Positions 16,954 to 25,583 are shown, counted from the stretch's first letter. The stretch: DNA of 64,000 nt from RPQJ01 sp963777725 (GCA_963777725.1 CAVZRR010000020.1:1-64000), one strand, 5' to 3'. Translations and numbers: made by a program. Notes: generated from the sequence alone by a model not told the origin.

Positions 16954-18186
16954 CTAGCACCCGTCGGTGGGCAACAGCCCGTCGGGTTCGGAGGAGAAGA
17001 ACGAGAAGTCCTGGGCTTGTTCTTCTCGAAGCAGTTGCCGCCGACGCCCGGCTCGAACTGCACGTACGCAGGTCTACCGCAGGAAGGGGGACGCGACCGG
17101 CGGCGCTGCCGCCGTTGTCGGGCGAGGGTAGTTCAGGACGATCAGGTTGTTGTTAGCCGGGCGGATATACCAAGCCGAGATCAGGCCGCGAAGCAATCAC
17201 ATTGGCGAGGCCCGCCGGCGAGTGGCGGTACACCAGCCGAGCACCCCGATGCCCACGAAGCCGTTGCCCTCGACCGGTTCTTGGCGATCACGTGATCGGA
17301 GACGCCCGCCACCAGGATGCCGATGCCCGACGGCAAACGCGCTCTGGAAGCTGCCGGGACGCGCCGGGTTCGGGACGCGGTTGTTGTTGTCGCACGTCGT
17401 TGTGCTCGATGACCCAGTTCGCCATGACCGGCAGCGGCGGATTGCCGGCACCGTTCGGGTGGAACAGCCCGATACCCACCGTGTTGCCGTAGATCCTGTT
17501 CTGCGTCACCCAGACGTTGTTCGAGACCGTGATCTCGAAGCCGATCACGCTGCCGAACATGACGTTGCCGATGACGCGCACGTTCTCGGAGGCCGCGATC
17601 CACATCGCGGTGTCGAGCGAGCCGTAGGAGACGTTGTCGCGCACGAGGCCGTTCGCCGACAGGGTCGGGTAGATGCCGTTGTTGAGGTTGCGGACCGACT
17701 CGTTCGAGACGAACTCGAAGCCATCCACCCAGCGGGTCTGGATGCCGTTGACGGGGAATCCTTCGACGGTGAAGCCACGGATGTAGAAGCCCTTGAGCTT
17801 CCTGCTGTTGCAGTCCTGACCCAGCGGGCTGTCGGCCGCGACGTTGTAGTCGCAACCGACGGGCGCGGCATAGACGCCGGTCTTCTGTTCGCTGCCCGCA
17901 ACGTAGAGGACGCGGACCTTGCCGGGCTTGCCCTTGCCGTTGTCGGTCTTGCCGATCAGGCGGAGGTTGTTCTTGGCGATGCGCAGGCCGTACGTCGGGT
18001 CCGAGCCGTAGATAGGTTCCCGGTTCGACGAGGATCGTGTCGCCTGGCGCCGCGGCATCGATCGCGGCCTGGATGGACCCGCCCGGGAATACGCGGTGCA
18101 CGGTCGCGCTGGCGGCCGTGAGCCGCCAGCAGCGGCGATGCCGAGCGCGACGCAACAGGCACGGAACTCCTGGTCTTGTTCTTCAT
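16954..18186 (-). CDS. Right-handed parallel beta-helix (NosD/pectate-lyase-like) protein, several frameshifts
   Basis: The longest clean stretch (18058-17400) reads like a right-handed beta-helix: GFYIRGFTVEGFPVNGIQTR, NVRVIGNVMFGSVIGFEI, NVWVTQNRIYGNTVGIGLF, WVIEHNDV, then SDHVIAKN and EGNGFVGIGVLG. The opening VFPGGSIQAAIDAAAPGDTILVEPGTY is typical of secreted NosD/copper-site proteins and polysaccharide-active helices. The start is ATG 18186 with a damaged signal peptide, and the end, after FEKNKP and FSSEPDGLLPTDGC, is the TAG at 16954-16956. At least five indels are needed to read through. The substrate is unknown. Confidence 0.6.
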
Positions 18187-18413
18187 CCTCTGGTGTTCAG
18201 CCCCCTGTCGTTGCACTCGAGCCCGTGAGTCGGTCGCTGGCACATCGTTGCCGGATTCTCGCCGCACATTTGGACGTCAATTGCTGTGTTTGACCATAGG
18301 GGCGAAACGCTGTCGCAACTCGGCTCGCCTGTACGAGTAAGTCGCCGTCGTTTGACGCCGCCGTCGACCGCTCACCCACAATCTCTCGCACCGACACTGA
18401 ACTACCTACAGCG

Positions 18414-20539
18414 ATGGTTCAACTTCGATACCGCGCGCCACGTCGTCCGAGTGCAGGTTCCCCGGCGCAGTCCTGCTTGCGGCCGCGCTGGCCGTCGGCG
18501 CCTGATGGCAGGCTGCAAGCCGGCCCCGGTCGAGTTCCCGGCTGAATCCTCGGGCCAGCTCGAGATCAAGTACCCGCTGGACGAGTCGTTGTTCCCGCCC
18601 GAGATCGTCGCCCCGACCTTCGTGTGGAGCGACGCGACCGAGGGCGTCGAGGGTGGAAGGTGCTGCTGCGCTTCGGCGGCGAGGGCGACGTGCTGCGCTT
18701 CGCGACGACCGAGCCGAACTGGCGTCCGTCGGAAGCCGACTGGGCCGAGATCAAGCGCAGGAGCACGGAGCGCGACGCCGAGGTCGCCATCGTCGGCGTC
18801 GGGCGGCGCGACGCGGTGGCCTCCGCCGCGACGGTGCGCATCCGCACGTCCACCGACCCGGTCGGCGACTCGATCTTCTATCGCGAGGTGCCGCTGCCGT
18901 TCCTCGACGTGGTGCGGGACCCGTCGCGCATCCGCTGGCGCTTCGGCACGATCGACTCGCGAGGAGAGCCCGCCGATCGTGCTCGAGAACCTGCCGGTCT
19001 GCGGCAACTGCCACTCGTTCTCGCGCGACGGCAGCGTGCTCGGCCTCGACGTCGACTACGGCAACGACAAGGGGGCCTACGCCGTCCTGCCCGTCTCGAA
19101 GGAGATGGTGCTGGACGACGAGAAGATCATCACCTGGAGCGACTACCGGCGGAACGACGGCGACGCCACGTACGGGCTGCTGTCGCAGGTCTCGCCCGAC
19201 GGTCGCTACGTGATCAGCACCGTGAAGGACCGGGCCGTGTTCGTCGCGACGCCGGACATCCAGTTCTCGCAGCTGTTCTTCCCGGTCAAGGGCATCCTCG
19301 TCTTCCACGATCGCGAGACCGGCGAGTTCAAGCCGTTGCCGGGCGCCGACGACCCGGCGTACGTGCAGAGCAACCCGACCTGGAGCCCCGACGGCCAGTA
19401 CGTCGTCTTCGCGCGGTCGAAGGCGTACCACAAGGCCTCGGCGGCCGACCCGCGCGGCGTGCTGCTGAACGAGAAGGACGTGCCGGAGTTCGTCGAGCGC
19501 CGGGAGCCGTTCAAGTTCGACCTGTACCGCGTGCCGTTCAACGACGGCAAGGGCGGCAAGGCGGAGCCGATCGAAGGCGCCTCGCACAACGGCATGAGCA
19601 ACTACTTCGCGAAGTTCTCGCCGGACGGCAAGTGGATCGTGTTCTGCAAGGCGAAGGACTTCATGCTGCTGATGCCGGACAGCGAGCTCTTCATCATCCC
19701 GGCCGCGGGCGGCGAGGCGCGGCGGCTGCGCGCGAACACGCCGCTGATGAACTCCTGGCACAGCTTCTCGTCGAACGGCCGCTGGCTCGTCTTCTCGTCG
19801 AAGGCCTACACGCCTTACACGCAGCTGTTCCTGACGCACATCGACGAGGAGGGCAACTCCACGCCCGCCGGTGGTGCTCGAGCGCTTCACGGCCAAGGAC
19901 CGCGCGGCCAACATCCCGGAGTTCGTCCCGATCGCGGCCGACGCGATGGCGAAGATCCAGGAGCAGTTCCTCGACGCCTACTCGTTCCTGCGGGCCGGCA
20001 TGGCCAACGAGCGGACCGGCAACTACCCCGGCGCCATCAAGCTCTACCGCCGCGGCCTCGAGATCGAGCCGCAGAACGTCGAGCTGTTGAACGCGATCGG
20101 GTTCGCGCTGTTCCAGCAGGGCAAGAGCCAGGAGGCGACCGTCGAGCTCGAGAAGGCCATCGCGATCGACCCGAAGCACTGGAAGTCGCACAACAACCTG
20201 GCACTCGCCTCGATCGATCTCGGCGAGCTCGAGCTCGCCGAGGCGCACTACCGCGAGTCGCTCGCGATCCAGCCCCAGCCGGCGATCTACAACGACCTCG
20301 GGGTCGTGCAGGAGCGCCTCGGGCTGCCCGACGATGCGGCCGCGTCGTATCGCAAGGCGCTCGAGCTCGACCCGAAGTCGAGCGCCGCGCATACCAACCT
20401 CGGCTCGTCACTGGCGCGGAGCGGCAAGCGCGCTGAGGCCGAGCAGCACTTTCGCGCTGCGCTCGCGGAGGATCCGCAGAACGAGGTTGCGCGCAAGGCG
20501 CTGGACCAGCTGCCCGCGAGCACGAGGCTCACCCCATGA
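18414..20539 (+). CDS. Haem-motif beta-propeller (PD40) plus TPR lipoprotein, several frameshifts
   Basis: Assembled across about four indels (near 18500, 18650, 18970, 19868). A lipoprotein signal (AVLLAAALAVGA then LMAGC) is followed by a beta-sandwich region, then NLPVCGNCHSFSRDGSVLG, a CxxCH c-type haem motif, then several PD40/TolB-like blades (SPDGRYVIST, WSPDGQYVVFARS, FSPDGKWIVFCKA, SSNGRWLVFSS). The last 220 residues are TPRs with consensus ATVELEKAIAIDPKHWKSHN and ASYRKALELDPKSSAAHTNL. Family members with haem, propeller and TPR are found near extracytoplasmic redox systems. Start at ATG 18414 is uncertain. Divergent from the beta-helix gene. Confidence 0.7.
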
Positions 20540-20551
20540 GCCTCCCCCGCG

Positions 20552-20589
20552 TATAATTACCCGTGCATCGAGACGGAGCACGTGCTCCG
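20552..20589 (+). promoter_or_regulatory. TATAAT promoter with 16-bp perfect palindrome downstream
   Basis: A consensus -10 hexamer TATAAT at 20552-20557, followed 16 bp later by the perfect palindrome CGGAGCACGTGCTCCG (20574-20589). The palindrome would lie in the early transcript of the AAA+ gene (ATG 20669), so it may be an operator or a 5' hairpin. No -35 match is obvious. Confidence 0.5.
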
Positions 20590-20668
20590 GCCAACCTGCC
20601 CAGCTCGGCAAGGTGGCGCGCCATTTCGGCGGATGCGGCCCGACCCCAGGGCAACGAAGGAGCGACAC

Positions 20669-21100
20669 ATGCCGACCTTTCGCCTCGCCGACCTCGGCGT
20701 CTACGGCTTCGACCGCCACGAAACCACGATCCTCGCCGCGCTGGTCACCGAGGACCCGCTGCTGCTCGTGGGCCGCAGCGGCACCGGCAAGACGTTCCTG
20801 CTCAACACGCTGTCCGAGGCGCTCGGGCTCGAGCACCGCCACTACAACGCGAGCCTGATCTCGTTCGACGACCTCGTCGGCTTCCCGTATCCCGACGAGG
20901 CGCACACGACCGTGCGTTTCCTCGAGACGCCGGCCACCGTGTGGGGCGCGGAGTCGGTGCTCATCGACGAGATCTCGCGCTGCAAGCCCGAGCACCAGAA
21001 CCGGCTGTTCTCGCTCGTGCACGAGCGCCGGCTGCAGGGCAAGCTGAAGCAGCTTCGCGCCGAGGTGGCCACGGCGAAGCAGGCGGCGACTGACCAGTGA
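20669..21100 (+). CDS. AAA+ ATPase (MoxR/AAA_5-like), truncated after Walker B
   Basis: ATG 20669 preceded by GAAGGAGCGACAC. Walker A GRSGTGKTFLL near residue 35 and Walker B SVLIDEISRCKPEHQNRLFSLVHERR near residue 92 fit MoxR-like AAA+ ATPases, chaperones that assemble metal or complex-bound enzymes, normally 300 or more residues. Here the protein ends at 143 residues with an unrelated KLKQLRAEVATAKQAA tail, so sensor and arginine-finger parts are missing. Either a deletion or an assembly join explains this; the product would not hydrolyse ATP normally. Confidence 0.7.
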   Translation: MPTFRLADLGVYGFDRHETTILAALVTEDPLLLVGRSGTGKTFLLNTLSEALGLEHRHYNASLISFDDLVGFPYPDEAHTTVRFLETPATVWGAESVLIDEISRCKPEHQNRLFSLVHERRLQGKLKQLRAEVATAKQAATDQ

Positions 21101-21130
21101 GCGAAACCGTACGGTCATCGAGCTGATTCG

Positions 21131-21153
21131 TGTATATCATCCGGTGAGATACA
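21131..21153 (+). promoter_or_regulatory. Inverted repeat before HTH gene
   Basis: TGTATATCA (21131-21139), spacer TCCGG, TGAGATACA (21145-21153): nine-base arms with one mismatch, ending 12 bp before the ATG of the HTH gene at 21166. The placement over the promoter suggests autoregulation. Confidence 0.55.
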
Positions 21154-21165
21154 AATGACGCGAAT

Positions 21166-21513
21166 ATGAAGGTCATCAGGATCGGTATTGCCCCGCAGTC
21201 CAGGATTCGCGAGCGAATGCTGGCGATCGCCCGTGGCGAACTGAAGCCCAAGGCGACGGATCCGAAGATCTGGTTCACCTCGATGCGTTCGCTCTCGCAG
21301 GTGCTGAGCGACGAGAACCGGGCGTTGCTCGAGGTGATTCGTACGGCAAAGCCGGAATCGATCAGTGAGCTTGCAGTCCTGACTGGACGCAAGCAGGGCA
21401 ACCTGTCCCGGACGCTGAAGACGATGTCGGGCTACGGGCTCGTGAAATTGGTGCGCATCGACCGGAAGATGCGGCCGGTCGCCGAAGCGGAGCGCTATCA
21501 GATCGTGGCTTGA
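21166..21513 (+). CDS. HVO_A0114-type HTH DNA-binding protein
   Basis: A 115-residue protein whose C-terminal half is a winged helix (ISELAVLTGRKQGNLSRTLKTMSGYGLVKLVR), preceded by a helical arm (IRERMLAIARGELKP, WFTSMRSLSQVLSDENRALLEVIR). This architecture matches the HVO_A0114 family, several of which act as the DNA-binding antitoxin of TumE-type (DUF6516) toxins. I see no TumE partner next to it, so it stands alone here or lost its mate. It has no clear ribosome-binding site and may be leaderless. An inverted repeat just upstream suggests self-regulation. Confidence 0.7.
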   Translation: MKVIRIGIAPQSRIRERMLAIARGELKPKATDPKIWFTSMRSLSQVLSDENRALLEVIRTAKPESISELAVLTGRKQGNLSRTLKTMSGYGLVKLVRIDRKMRPVAEAERYQIVA

Positions 21514-21552
21514 CCGTGCGCTTCCGAGCGCACTGCCGGCCTCCGAACCTCG

Positions 21553-21852
21553 ATGAAACCGAAGTCACCTTCGCCAGCCATTCCTGGTATCCCACTGGAC
21601 GCCGAGGCCATCGACGCGCTCTACGGCCTCGAGCCCGCATTCGAGCCAGGAGCAGAGTCGTCGCCCGGCCTGACGTCATTCGTAACGGTGCAGTGCCCGT
21701 ATTGCGGCGAATCCTTCGAGACCGCGGTCGACTGGTCGGCCGGAGCATTCCGGTACATCGAGGACTGCCATGTGTGCTGCCAGCCGATCGAGCTCGCGGG
21801 CGAAATCGACGACGATGGCGCGCCGCTCGGGGTGACGGCGACCCGGTCGTAG
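21553..21852 (+). CDS. CPXCG-motif cysteine-rich protein
   Basis: A 99-residue protein with one zinc-knuckle-like pair: TVQCPYCGESFE and, 30 residues later, YIEDCHVCCQPIEL. This is the CPXCG small cysteine-rich family found in many proteobacteria; function unknown. The N-terminal 45 residues are a Pro/Ala-rich extension beyond the usual size, so the real start may be later (for example at the GTG-like codons before TVQCPYC), but no better ribosome-binding site is visible. It precedes repeat copy A by about 70 bp. Confidence 0.7.
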   Translation: MKPKSPSPAIPGIPLDAEAIDALYGLEPAFEPGAESSPGLTSFVTVQCPYCGESFETAVDWSAGAFRYIEDCHVCCQPIELAGEIDDDGAPLGVTATRS

Positions 21853-21924
21853 CGACGCCTCGGACGGTCGGACTGACTCCGACATCCTTTGCGCAACTGG
21901 CGAAAGCGAGCCCAGAAACGCGCG

Positions 21925-22182
21925 GGCCGAGCGTCTTGCTAGGGCGCTCGGCCTCGGTGCTGGCTCTCACCAACCGGGGCGTCTTGCCGACGGCGACAGT
22001 GTCGCCAATCCATCGGCCCGTCCCGGCACCCCTTGCGGCGGGGGACCTCCAGCAGGAGGGAAAACCTGCGGTCCGGCCCGCCCGGGCCTCGCGCGGTCGG
22101 CGGCCAGCAGGCACCGACGCTCGGGGCTCAATTTCTTTGTACGCCAGGTAGCGGAGGCGCGACAGTTCCGGATCTACGTACG
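21925..22182 (+). repeat. Structured interspersed element, copy A
   Basis: First of three related non-coding elements. It opens with a stem GGCCGAGCG (21925-21933) paired with CGCTCGGCC (21945-21953), loop of 11, the same length as in copies B and C. Further in come GCCGACGGCGAC-AGT-GTCGCC, the block GACCTCCAGCAGG pairing with CCTGCGGTCC, the conserved loop CTCAATTTCTTTGTACGC, and a 3' end GATCTACGTA. It lies between convergent genes and contains no plausible frame. This copy diverges most from the others. Confidence 0.6.
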
Positions 22183-22232
22183 CTGGTCGCACATGGCGAA
22201 AGACGCAAGTCGTACAAGGCACAGGCGTTGCT

Positions 22233-23099
22233 TCATGATGCCGCGCCTCGGTTCAGCCTGCGCGCATGCAACACCAGCGCAATGCCACCGAGGATCGCGA
22301 CCGAGCACAGCACGAGGCGCAGCGACAGGCGCTCGCCCAGCAGCAGCACGCCGCCGATCGCAGCAATGACAGGCACGCTCAGTTGCACGGTCGCCGCATG
22401 GGTCGCGCGCAGCGCAGGCAGCACGGTGTACCAGATGGCATAGCCGAGGCCTGAGGCGACGGCGCCCGACAGCACCGCCAGCAACGCGCCACGCGCATCC
22501 CACGCGAACATGCCGAGCGAGGCCGCGCTCAGGAGCGCTCCGAACACCGCAGCCCTGACGAAGTTGCCCGCCGTCGTTTCGATCGGGTGCGTACTGGCGC
22601 GTCCCATCAGCGAATACGCTCCCCACGCGATACCGGCGACGGTCATCAATGTCGCGCCGGCCCAGTGCGGCGCCGTGGCGCCGGGCAGCAGCAGCGCCAC
22701 GAGGCCCCCAAGCGCGAGCAACAAGCCCGCCGACTGGAGCGGCGTGAACCATTCTCCGCGCAGCAGGCCGTACAGGATCATGGTGGCCTGTACCGCACCG
22801 AACAGGATCAACGCGCCCGTGCCGGCACTGAGCGAGACGTAGGCGAACGAGAACGCGGCCGCGTAGGCGAACAGGCTGAACGCCGATGCCCAATTGCCGG
22901 CAATTGCCTTGCCGCCCGTGCGAACCCGCACGATCAGCCACAAGGTCGCGGCACCGGAGACGAGTCGAATCAGCGTGAAGCTCGCGGGATCGATCGGGGT
23001 CGCTTCGAGCGCCAGGCGGCAGAGGATCGAGTTCGCCGCGAACGCGATCATCGTGAGTGACGTCAGGATCAGCAGGCGCCCCGTGCGATCGGTCGCCAC
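22233..23099 (-). CDS. EamA-family (DMT) transporter
   Basis: A second EamA-type exporter, 288 residues, about ten helices in two repeats (ILTSLTMIAFAANSILCRLAL in the first, GATLMTVAGIAWGAYSLMGR in the second). The GTG start at 23099 follows the stop of the upstream gene by two bases, so the two are translated together. Substrate unknown. It differs clearly from the EamA protein at 11792. The 3' end faces repeat copy A. Confidence 0.88.
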   Translation of the reverse strand: MATDRTGRLLILTSLTMIAFAANSILCRLALEATPIDPASFTLIRLVSGAATLWLIVRVRTGGKAIAGNWASAFSLFAYAAAFSFAYVSLSAGTGALILFGAVQATMILYGLLRGEWFTPLQSAGLLLALGGLVALLLPGATAPHWAGATLMTVAGIAWGAYSLMGRASTHPIETTAGNFVRAAVFGALLSAASLGMFAWDARGALLAVLSGAVASGLGYAIWYTVLPALRATHAATVQLSVPVIAAIGGVLLLGERLSLRLVLCSVAILGGIALVLHARRLNRGAAS

Positions 23100-23101
23100 G
23101 C

Positions 23102-23518
23102 TCAGCTCGCTCCGTCGTCGCTGGGCTTGGTCGGTGGCGGCCCGTCGTCGCCACCGGGGGCCAGCTTCATGGCGGCCCAGCGCCGCAGCTCACGCACTTT
23201 CTGTGGTCCGCTGCCGGGCTGGCGGACCAGCGTCTCGATGCTGCGCATGACCGCGTTGATCTCGAGATCCGCTGCGTTCCCGTCCGCCTTCACGCCCCAC
23301 AGGTCGATCCGGCGTTCGCAACGTTCGCCGAACCGCAGCACGGCGTGGAACCATCGCGGCCGTCGCCAATTCCCGAGCAGCAGGTCGAGCGCAGCCGCCG
23401 CGAGCGACACCGGGATCAGCGTGATGTCCAGCAACGCTTCCGCGCCCAGCTTGATTTGGAACATGACCACGTCGCGCACGAGTCGCCAGCGTGAACCGCG
23501 ATTGGAATCAGCCGCCAT
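23102..23518 (-). CDS. Small membrane-associated protein, unknown
   Basis: A 138-residue protein with one amphipathic or transmembrane helical region at residues 20-48 (VMFQIKLGAEALLDITLIPVSLAAAALDLLLG) and a charged C-terminal half. The ATG at 23518 (MAADSNRGSRW) is the first in-frame Met after repeat copy B. It is not a family I recognise. It is coupled to the EamA gene behind it, two bases apart. Confidence 0.6.
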   Translation of the reverse strand: MAADSNRGSRWRLVRDVVMFQIKLGAEALLDITLIPVSLAAAALDLLLGNWRRPRWFHAVLRFGERCERRIDLWGVKADGNAADLEINAVMRSIETLVRQPGSGPQKVRELRRWAAMKLAPGGDDGPPPTKPSDDGAS

Positions 23519-23588
23519 GAACGTCCTCCGCTGCAATGCGCACCGGGTGATTTTAGGCGTGCAGGGTCGCGAGTGCGCGCCGACTGGA

Positions 23589-23616
23589 GGTGCCGGTGTT
23601 ACGGTTTCGGTTCGCG
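23589..23616 (+). repeat. REP-like repeat, family 2
   Basis: GGTGCCGGTGTTACGGTTTC followed by GGTTCGCG. The first ten bases equal family 1; the rest is specific to family 2. It stands about 26 bp before repeat copy B in the gap between divergent genes. Confidence 0.7.
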
Positions 23617-23641
23617 CCGCCGCGCGGTCCGCACATGAAAA

Positions 23642-23910
23642 GGCCGGGCGTCGACTGAGCGCGCCCGGCCTTGCTGGCTGCGGCTTGCCTGGCGTGGTGC
23701 CGACGGCGACGAGGTCGCAAGCATCGGCCAGCCACGACACCGGTCGCGTCGATGCGCGCCGGTCTCGAGGGGCGGACCTCCAGCAGGGCATTACCCTGCG
23801 GCCCGAGCCCGCTCGGCCCCGTGTCGCCGACCGCCAGCAGGCATCGACACGCGGGACTCGGTTTCTTTCTACGCCCCGCAGCCGCCGCGCGAAACTTCCA
23901 CATCTACGTA
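23642..23910 (+). repeat. Structured interspersed element, copy B
   Basis: The clearest copy. Stems: GGCCGGGCG (23642-23650) with CGCCCGGCC (23662-23670); TGGCTG (23675-23680) with CAGCCA (23729-23734); GCGAC-GAG-GTCGC inside; ACCGG (23739-23743) with CCGGT (23759-23763); GCAGGG with CCCTGC; CGTGTCG (23820-23826) with CGACACG (23845-23851); GCGGG with CCCGC around the conserved loop ACTCGGTTTCTTTCTACGC. Ends with CATCTACGTA. It lies between divergent genes, so it cannot be a simple terminator of either. Confidence 0.65.
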
Positions 23911-24016
23911 TTGCTGCCGAATGCCGGGGCCGTGGTCCTGCGCCGCTGACGAGCGCAGAGAATGCTATCGTCGCAGCCCTCGGCTCACGTCAAACCCGCC
24001 AAAGAAAGGACAAAGA

Positions 24017-24382
24017 ATGAACTGGTATCTCGCGGCCTGGCGCAAGTTCGCAGTGTTCACGGGCCGGTCCCGCCGCAAGGAGTACTGGTTCTTTGCGCTG
24101 TTCAACTTCATCGCGTTGCTGCTGCTCGCGACCGTCGATTACGCCACCGGCACGCTGGACGAGGAAGTGGGCGTCGGCCTGCTGAGCGGGATTTACACGC
24201 TCGCCGCCATCATCCCCAGCATCGGCGTCTCGATCCGGCGCCTGCACGACATCGGTCGCACGGGCTGGTGGATCCTGATCGGTTTCGTCCCGTTGATCGG
24301 CAGTATCGTGCTGCTGGTGTTCGCGTTGCTGGACAGTCAACAGGGCGACAACCAGTACGGGTCGAATCCGAAAGGCGTGTGA
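24017..24382 (+). CDS. DUF805 integral membrane protein
   Basis: A 121-residue DUF805 protein: an N-terminal aromatic-basic motif WRKFAVFTGRSRRKEYWFF, then three to four hydrophobic segments, the RRLHDIGRTGWWILI motif near residue 75, and a terminal GDNQYGSNPKG. These are the family landmarks. DUF805 proteins are inner-membrane proteins of unknown job. The ATG at 24017 follows AAAGGACAAAGA. The gap upstream holds a family 2 REP and structured element copy B. A family 2 REP follows its stop codon directly. Confidence 0.9.
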   Translation: MNWYLAAWRKFAVFTGRSRRKEYWFFALFNFIALLLLATVDYATGTLDEEVGVGLLSGIYTLAAIIPSIGVSIRRLHDIGRTGWWILIGFVPLIGSIVLLVFALLDSQQGDNQYGSNPKGV

Positions 24383-24383
24383 A

Positions 24384-24411
24384 GGTGCCGGTGTTACGGT
24401 TTCGGTTCGCG
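24384..24411 (+). repeat. REP-like repeat, family 2
   Basis: GGTGCCGGTGTTACGGTTTC then GGTTCGCG, identical in the core to the copy at 23589. It begins two bases after the DUF805 stop codon, as REP elements often do, between convergent genes. Confidence 0.7.
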
Positions 24412-24428
24412 ATCGCGACGCGATCCGC

Positions 24429-24719
24429 TCACGTCACCGGCTCATCCGGGTCCGTCGGAAAATGGCGCCGGACCCATTCCCGGGTCTCCTTGTCCTGCTC
24501 CAGCACGATTTCGTTGCTGGAACCGTAAGCGCATTCGAGCCAGGCGGCCCGCGTTACCGGACGACCCAATTCACGCAGATGCTCGGCGATCGGGTCGCCG
24601 CGCAGCCAGTGCGGCAGGTCGGCTGCGGTCGGCCGGGCCTGATCCGTGTCGGGGCTCTCCACGTCGCTCAAGTCGCGCTCCGGATCGGGTTGCAGGCTCG
24701 ATGATAGGCTATCGAGCAC
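24429..24719 (-). CDS. Hypothetical protein of 96 aa
   Basis: A small acidic protein from a GTG at 24719, with DLPHWLRGDPIAEHLRELGR and LECAYGSSNEIVLEQDKETREWVRRHFP as its most regular parts. I know no family. It has no signal peptide or membrane segment. The start is uncertain because no good ribosome-binding site is visible; the frame stays open far upstream, over the opposite-strand NTF2-like gene. It may be a real but lineage-specific gene. Confidence 0.45.
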   Translation of the reverse strand: MLDSLSSSLQPDPERDLSDVESPDTDQARPTAADLPHWLRGDPIAEHLRELGRPVTRAAWLECAYGSSNEIVLEQDKETREWVRRHFPTDPDEPVT

Positions 24720-24744
24720 CGTGTCAGCGCAGGAGGCCGCACAA

Positions 24745-25155
24745 ATGGCAGCAGAACCCAAGGCCATCGCACGATGGCACCAGCTCGTCGCCGCCCGCGA
24801 TCTGTCGGGGCTCGAAGACCTGCTCGCCGACGAGGTGATCTTCCAGTCGCCGGCCGTGCACACGCCGCAGGTGGGCAAGGCGGTGACCCGGCGCTACCTC
24901 GAAGCGGCGCAGCACGTCTTGATGAACGACACCTTTCGCTACGTCGGCGAGTGGTTCAGTGAGACGTCGGCCGTCCTCGAGTTCGAGACCACGATCGACG
25001 GGCTGCAGCTGAACGGCGTCGACATGATCCACTGGGACGAATCCGATCGCATCGTCCGCTTCCAAGTGATGGTGCGGCCGTTCAAGGCGCTGCAGGCCTT
25101 GATCCCGCTGATGGCGCGGGAACTCGAGAGCCATCGGCTCGGACCGACCACTTAA
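24745..25155 (+). CDS. NTF2/SnoaL-like protein
   Basis: A 136-residue cone-fold protein. The opening AIARWHQLVAARDLSGLEDLLADEVIFQSP is the typical SnoaL-like helix pair followed by the first strand, and the end WDESDRIVRFQVMVRPFKAL carries the last strands. Such proteins bind or turn over small hydrophobic ligands; no active-site set is recognisable here. The ATG is preceded by CAGGAGGCCGCACA. Its stop overlaps the stop of the convergent membrane-protein gene by four bases. Confidence 0.75.
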   Translation: MAAEPKAIARWHQLVAARDLSGLEDLLADEVIFQSPAVHTPQVGKAVTRRYLEAAQHVLMNDTFRYVGEWFSETSAVLEFETTIDGLQLNGVDMIHWDESDRIVRFQVMVRPFKALQALIPLMARELESHRLGPTT

Positions 25156-25583
25156 GCGCTGCGCCGCTCGAGTGAGGCCACGAGTCCAACGAGCAGGAGC
25201 ACGGCGCCCAGAACAGAGCCGAACCAGGGCGGTGTCGCCGGCGTGTTCAGCGTCACCAGCATCATCGCGTAAAGCGATCCTGCGCACATGACGAGTCCGG
25301 CCACCGCGATGGTCCAGCTGGCCCAGGCCGCGCCTTGCCGGAACGGAACCAGCAGCAGTACGAACTGGACGACGGCCAGCGACAGGCACGCGCCGCCAAC
25401 CGCGCGCATCAGCGCCAGGATCAGGACCTTGAACGACGGATCCACCGCCGTCCACGGCAGGCCGACCGCGACCGAGTGGTAAGGCATAAATTCCGGCCGT
25501 AAAAGATAGATGATCCCGAACACGGCCAGGATCAGCATGGCCGTCGCATAGCACCAGAAGGCGATCTTCCTGCGCGTGTTCAT
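25152..25583 (-). CDS. Four-helix membrane protein, unknown
   Basis: A 143-residue protein with four hydrophobic segments (FWCYATAMLILAVFGIIYLL, VLILALMRAVGGACLSLAVVQFVLLL, AVAGLVMCAGSLYAMML and GSVLGAVLLLVGLVASL). The first loop holds RPEFMPYHSVAVG. The plan is common in small membrane proteins of unknown role. Tail-to-tail overlap of four bases with the NTF2-like gene. Confidence 0.65.
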   Translation of the reverse strand: MNTRRKIAFWCYATAMLILAVFGIIYLLRPEFMPYHSVAVGLPWTAVDPSFKVLILALMRAVGGACLSLAVVQFVLLLVPFRQGAAWASWTIAVAGLVMCAGSLYAMMLVTLNTPATPPWFGSVLGAVLLLVGLVASLERRSA

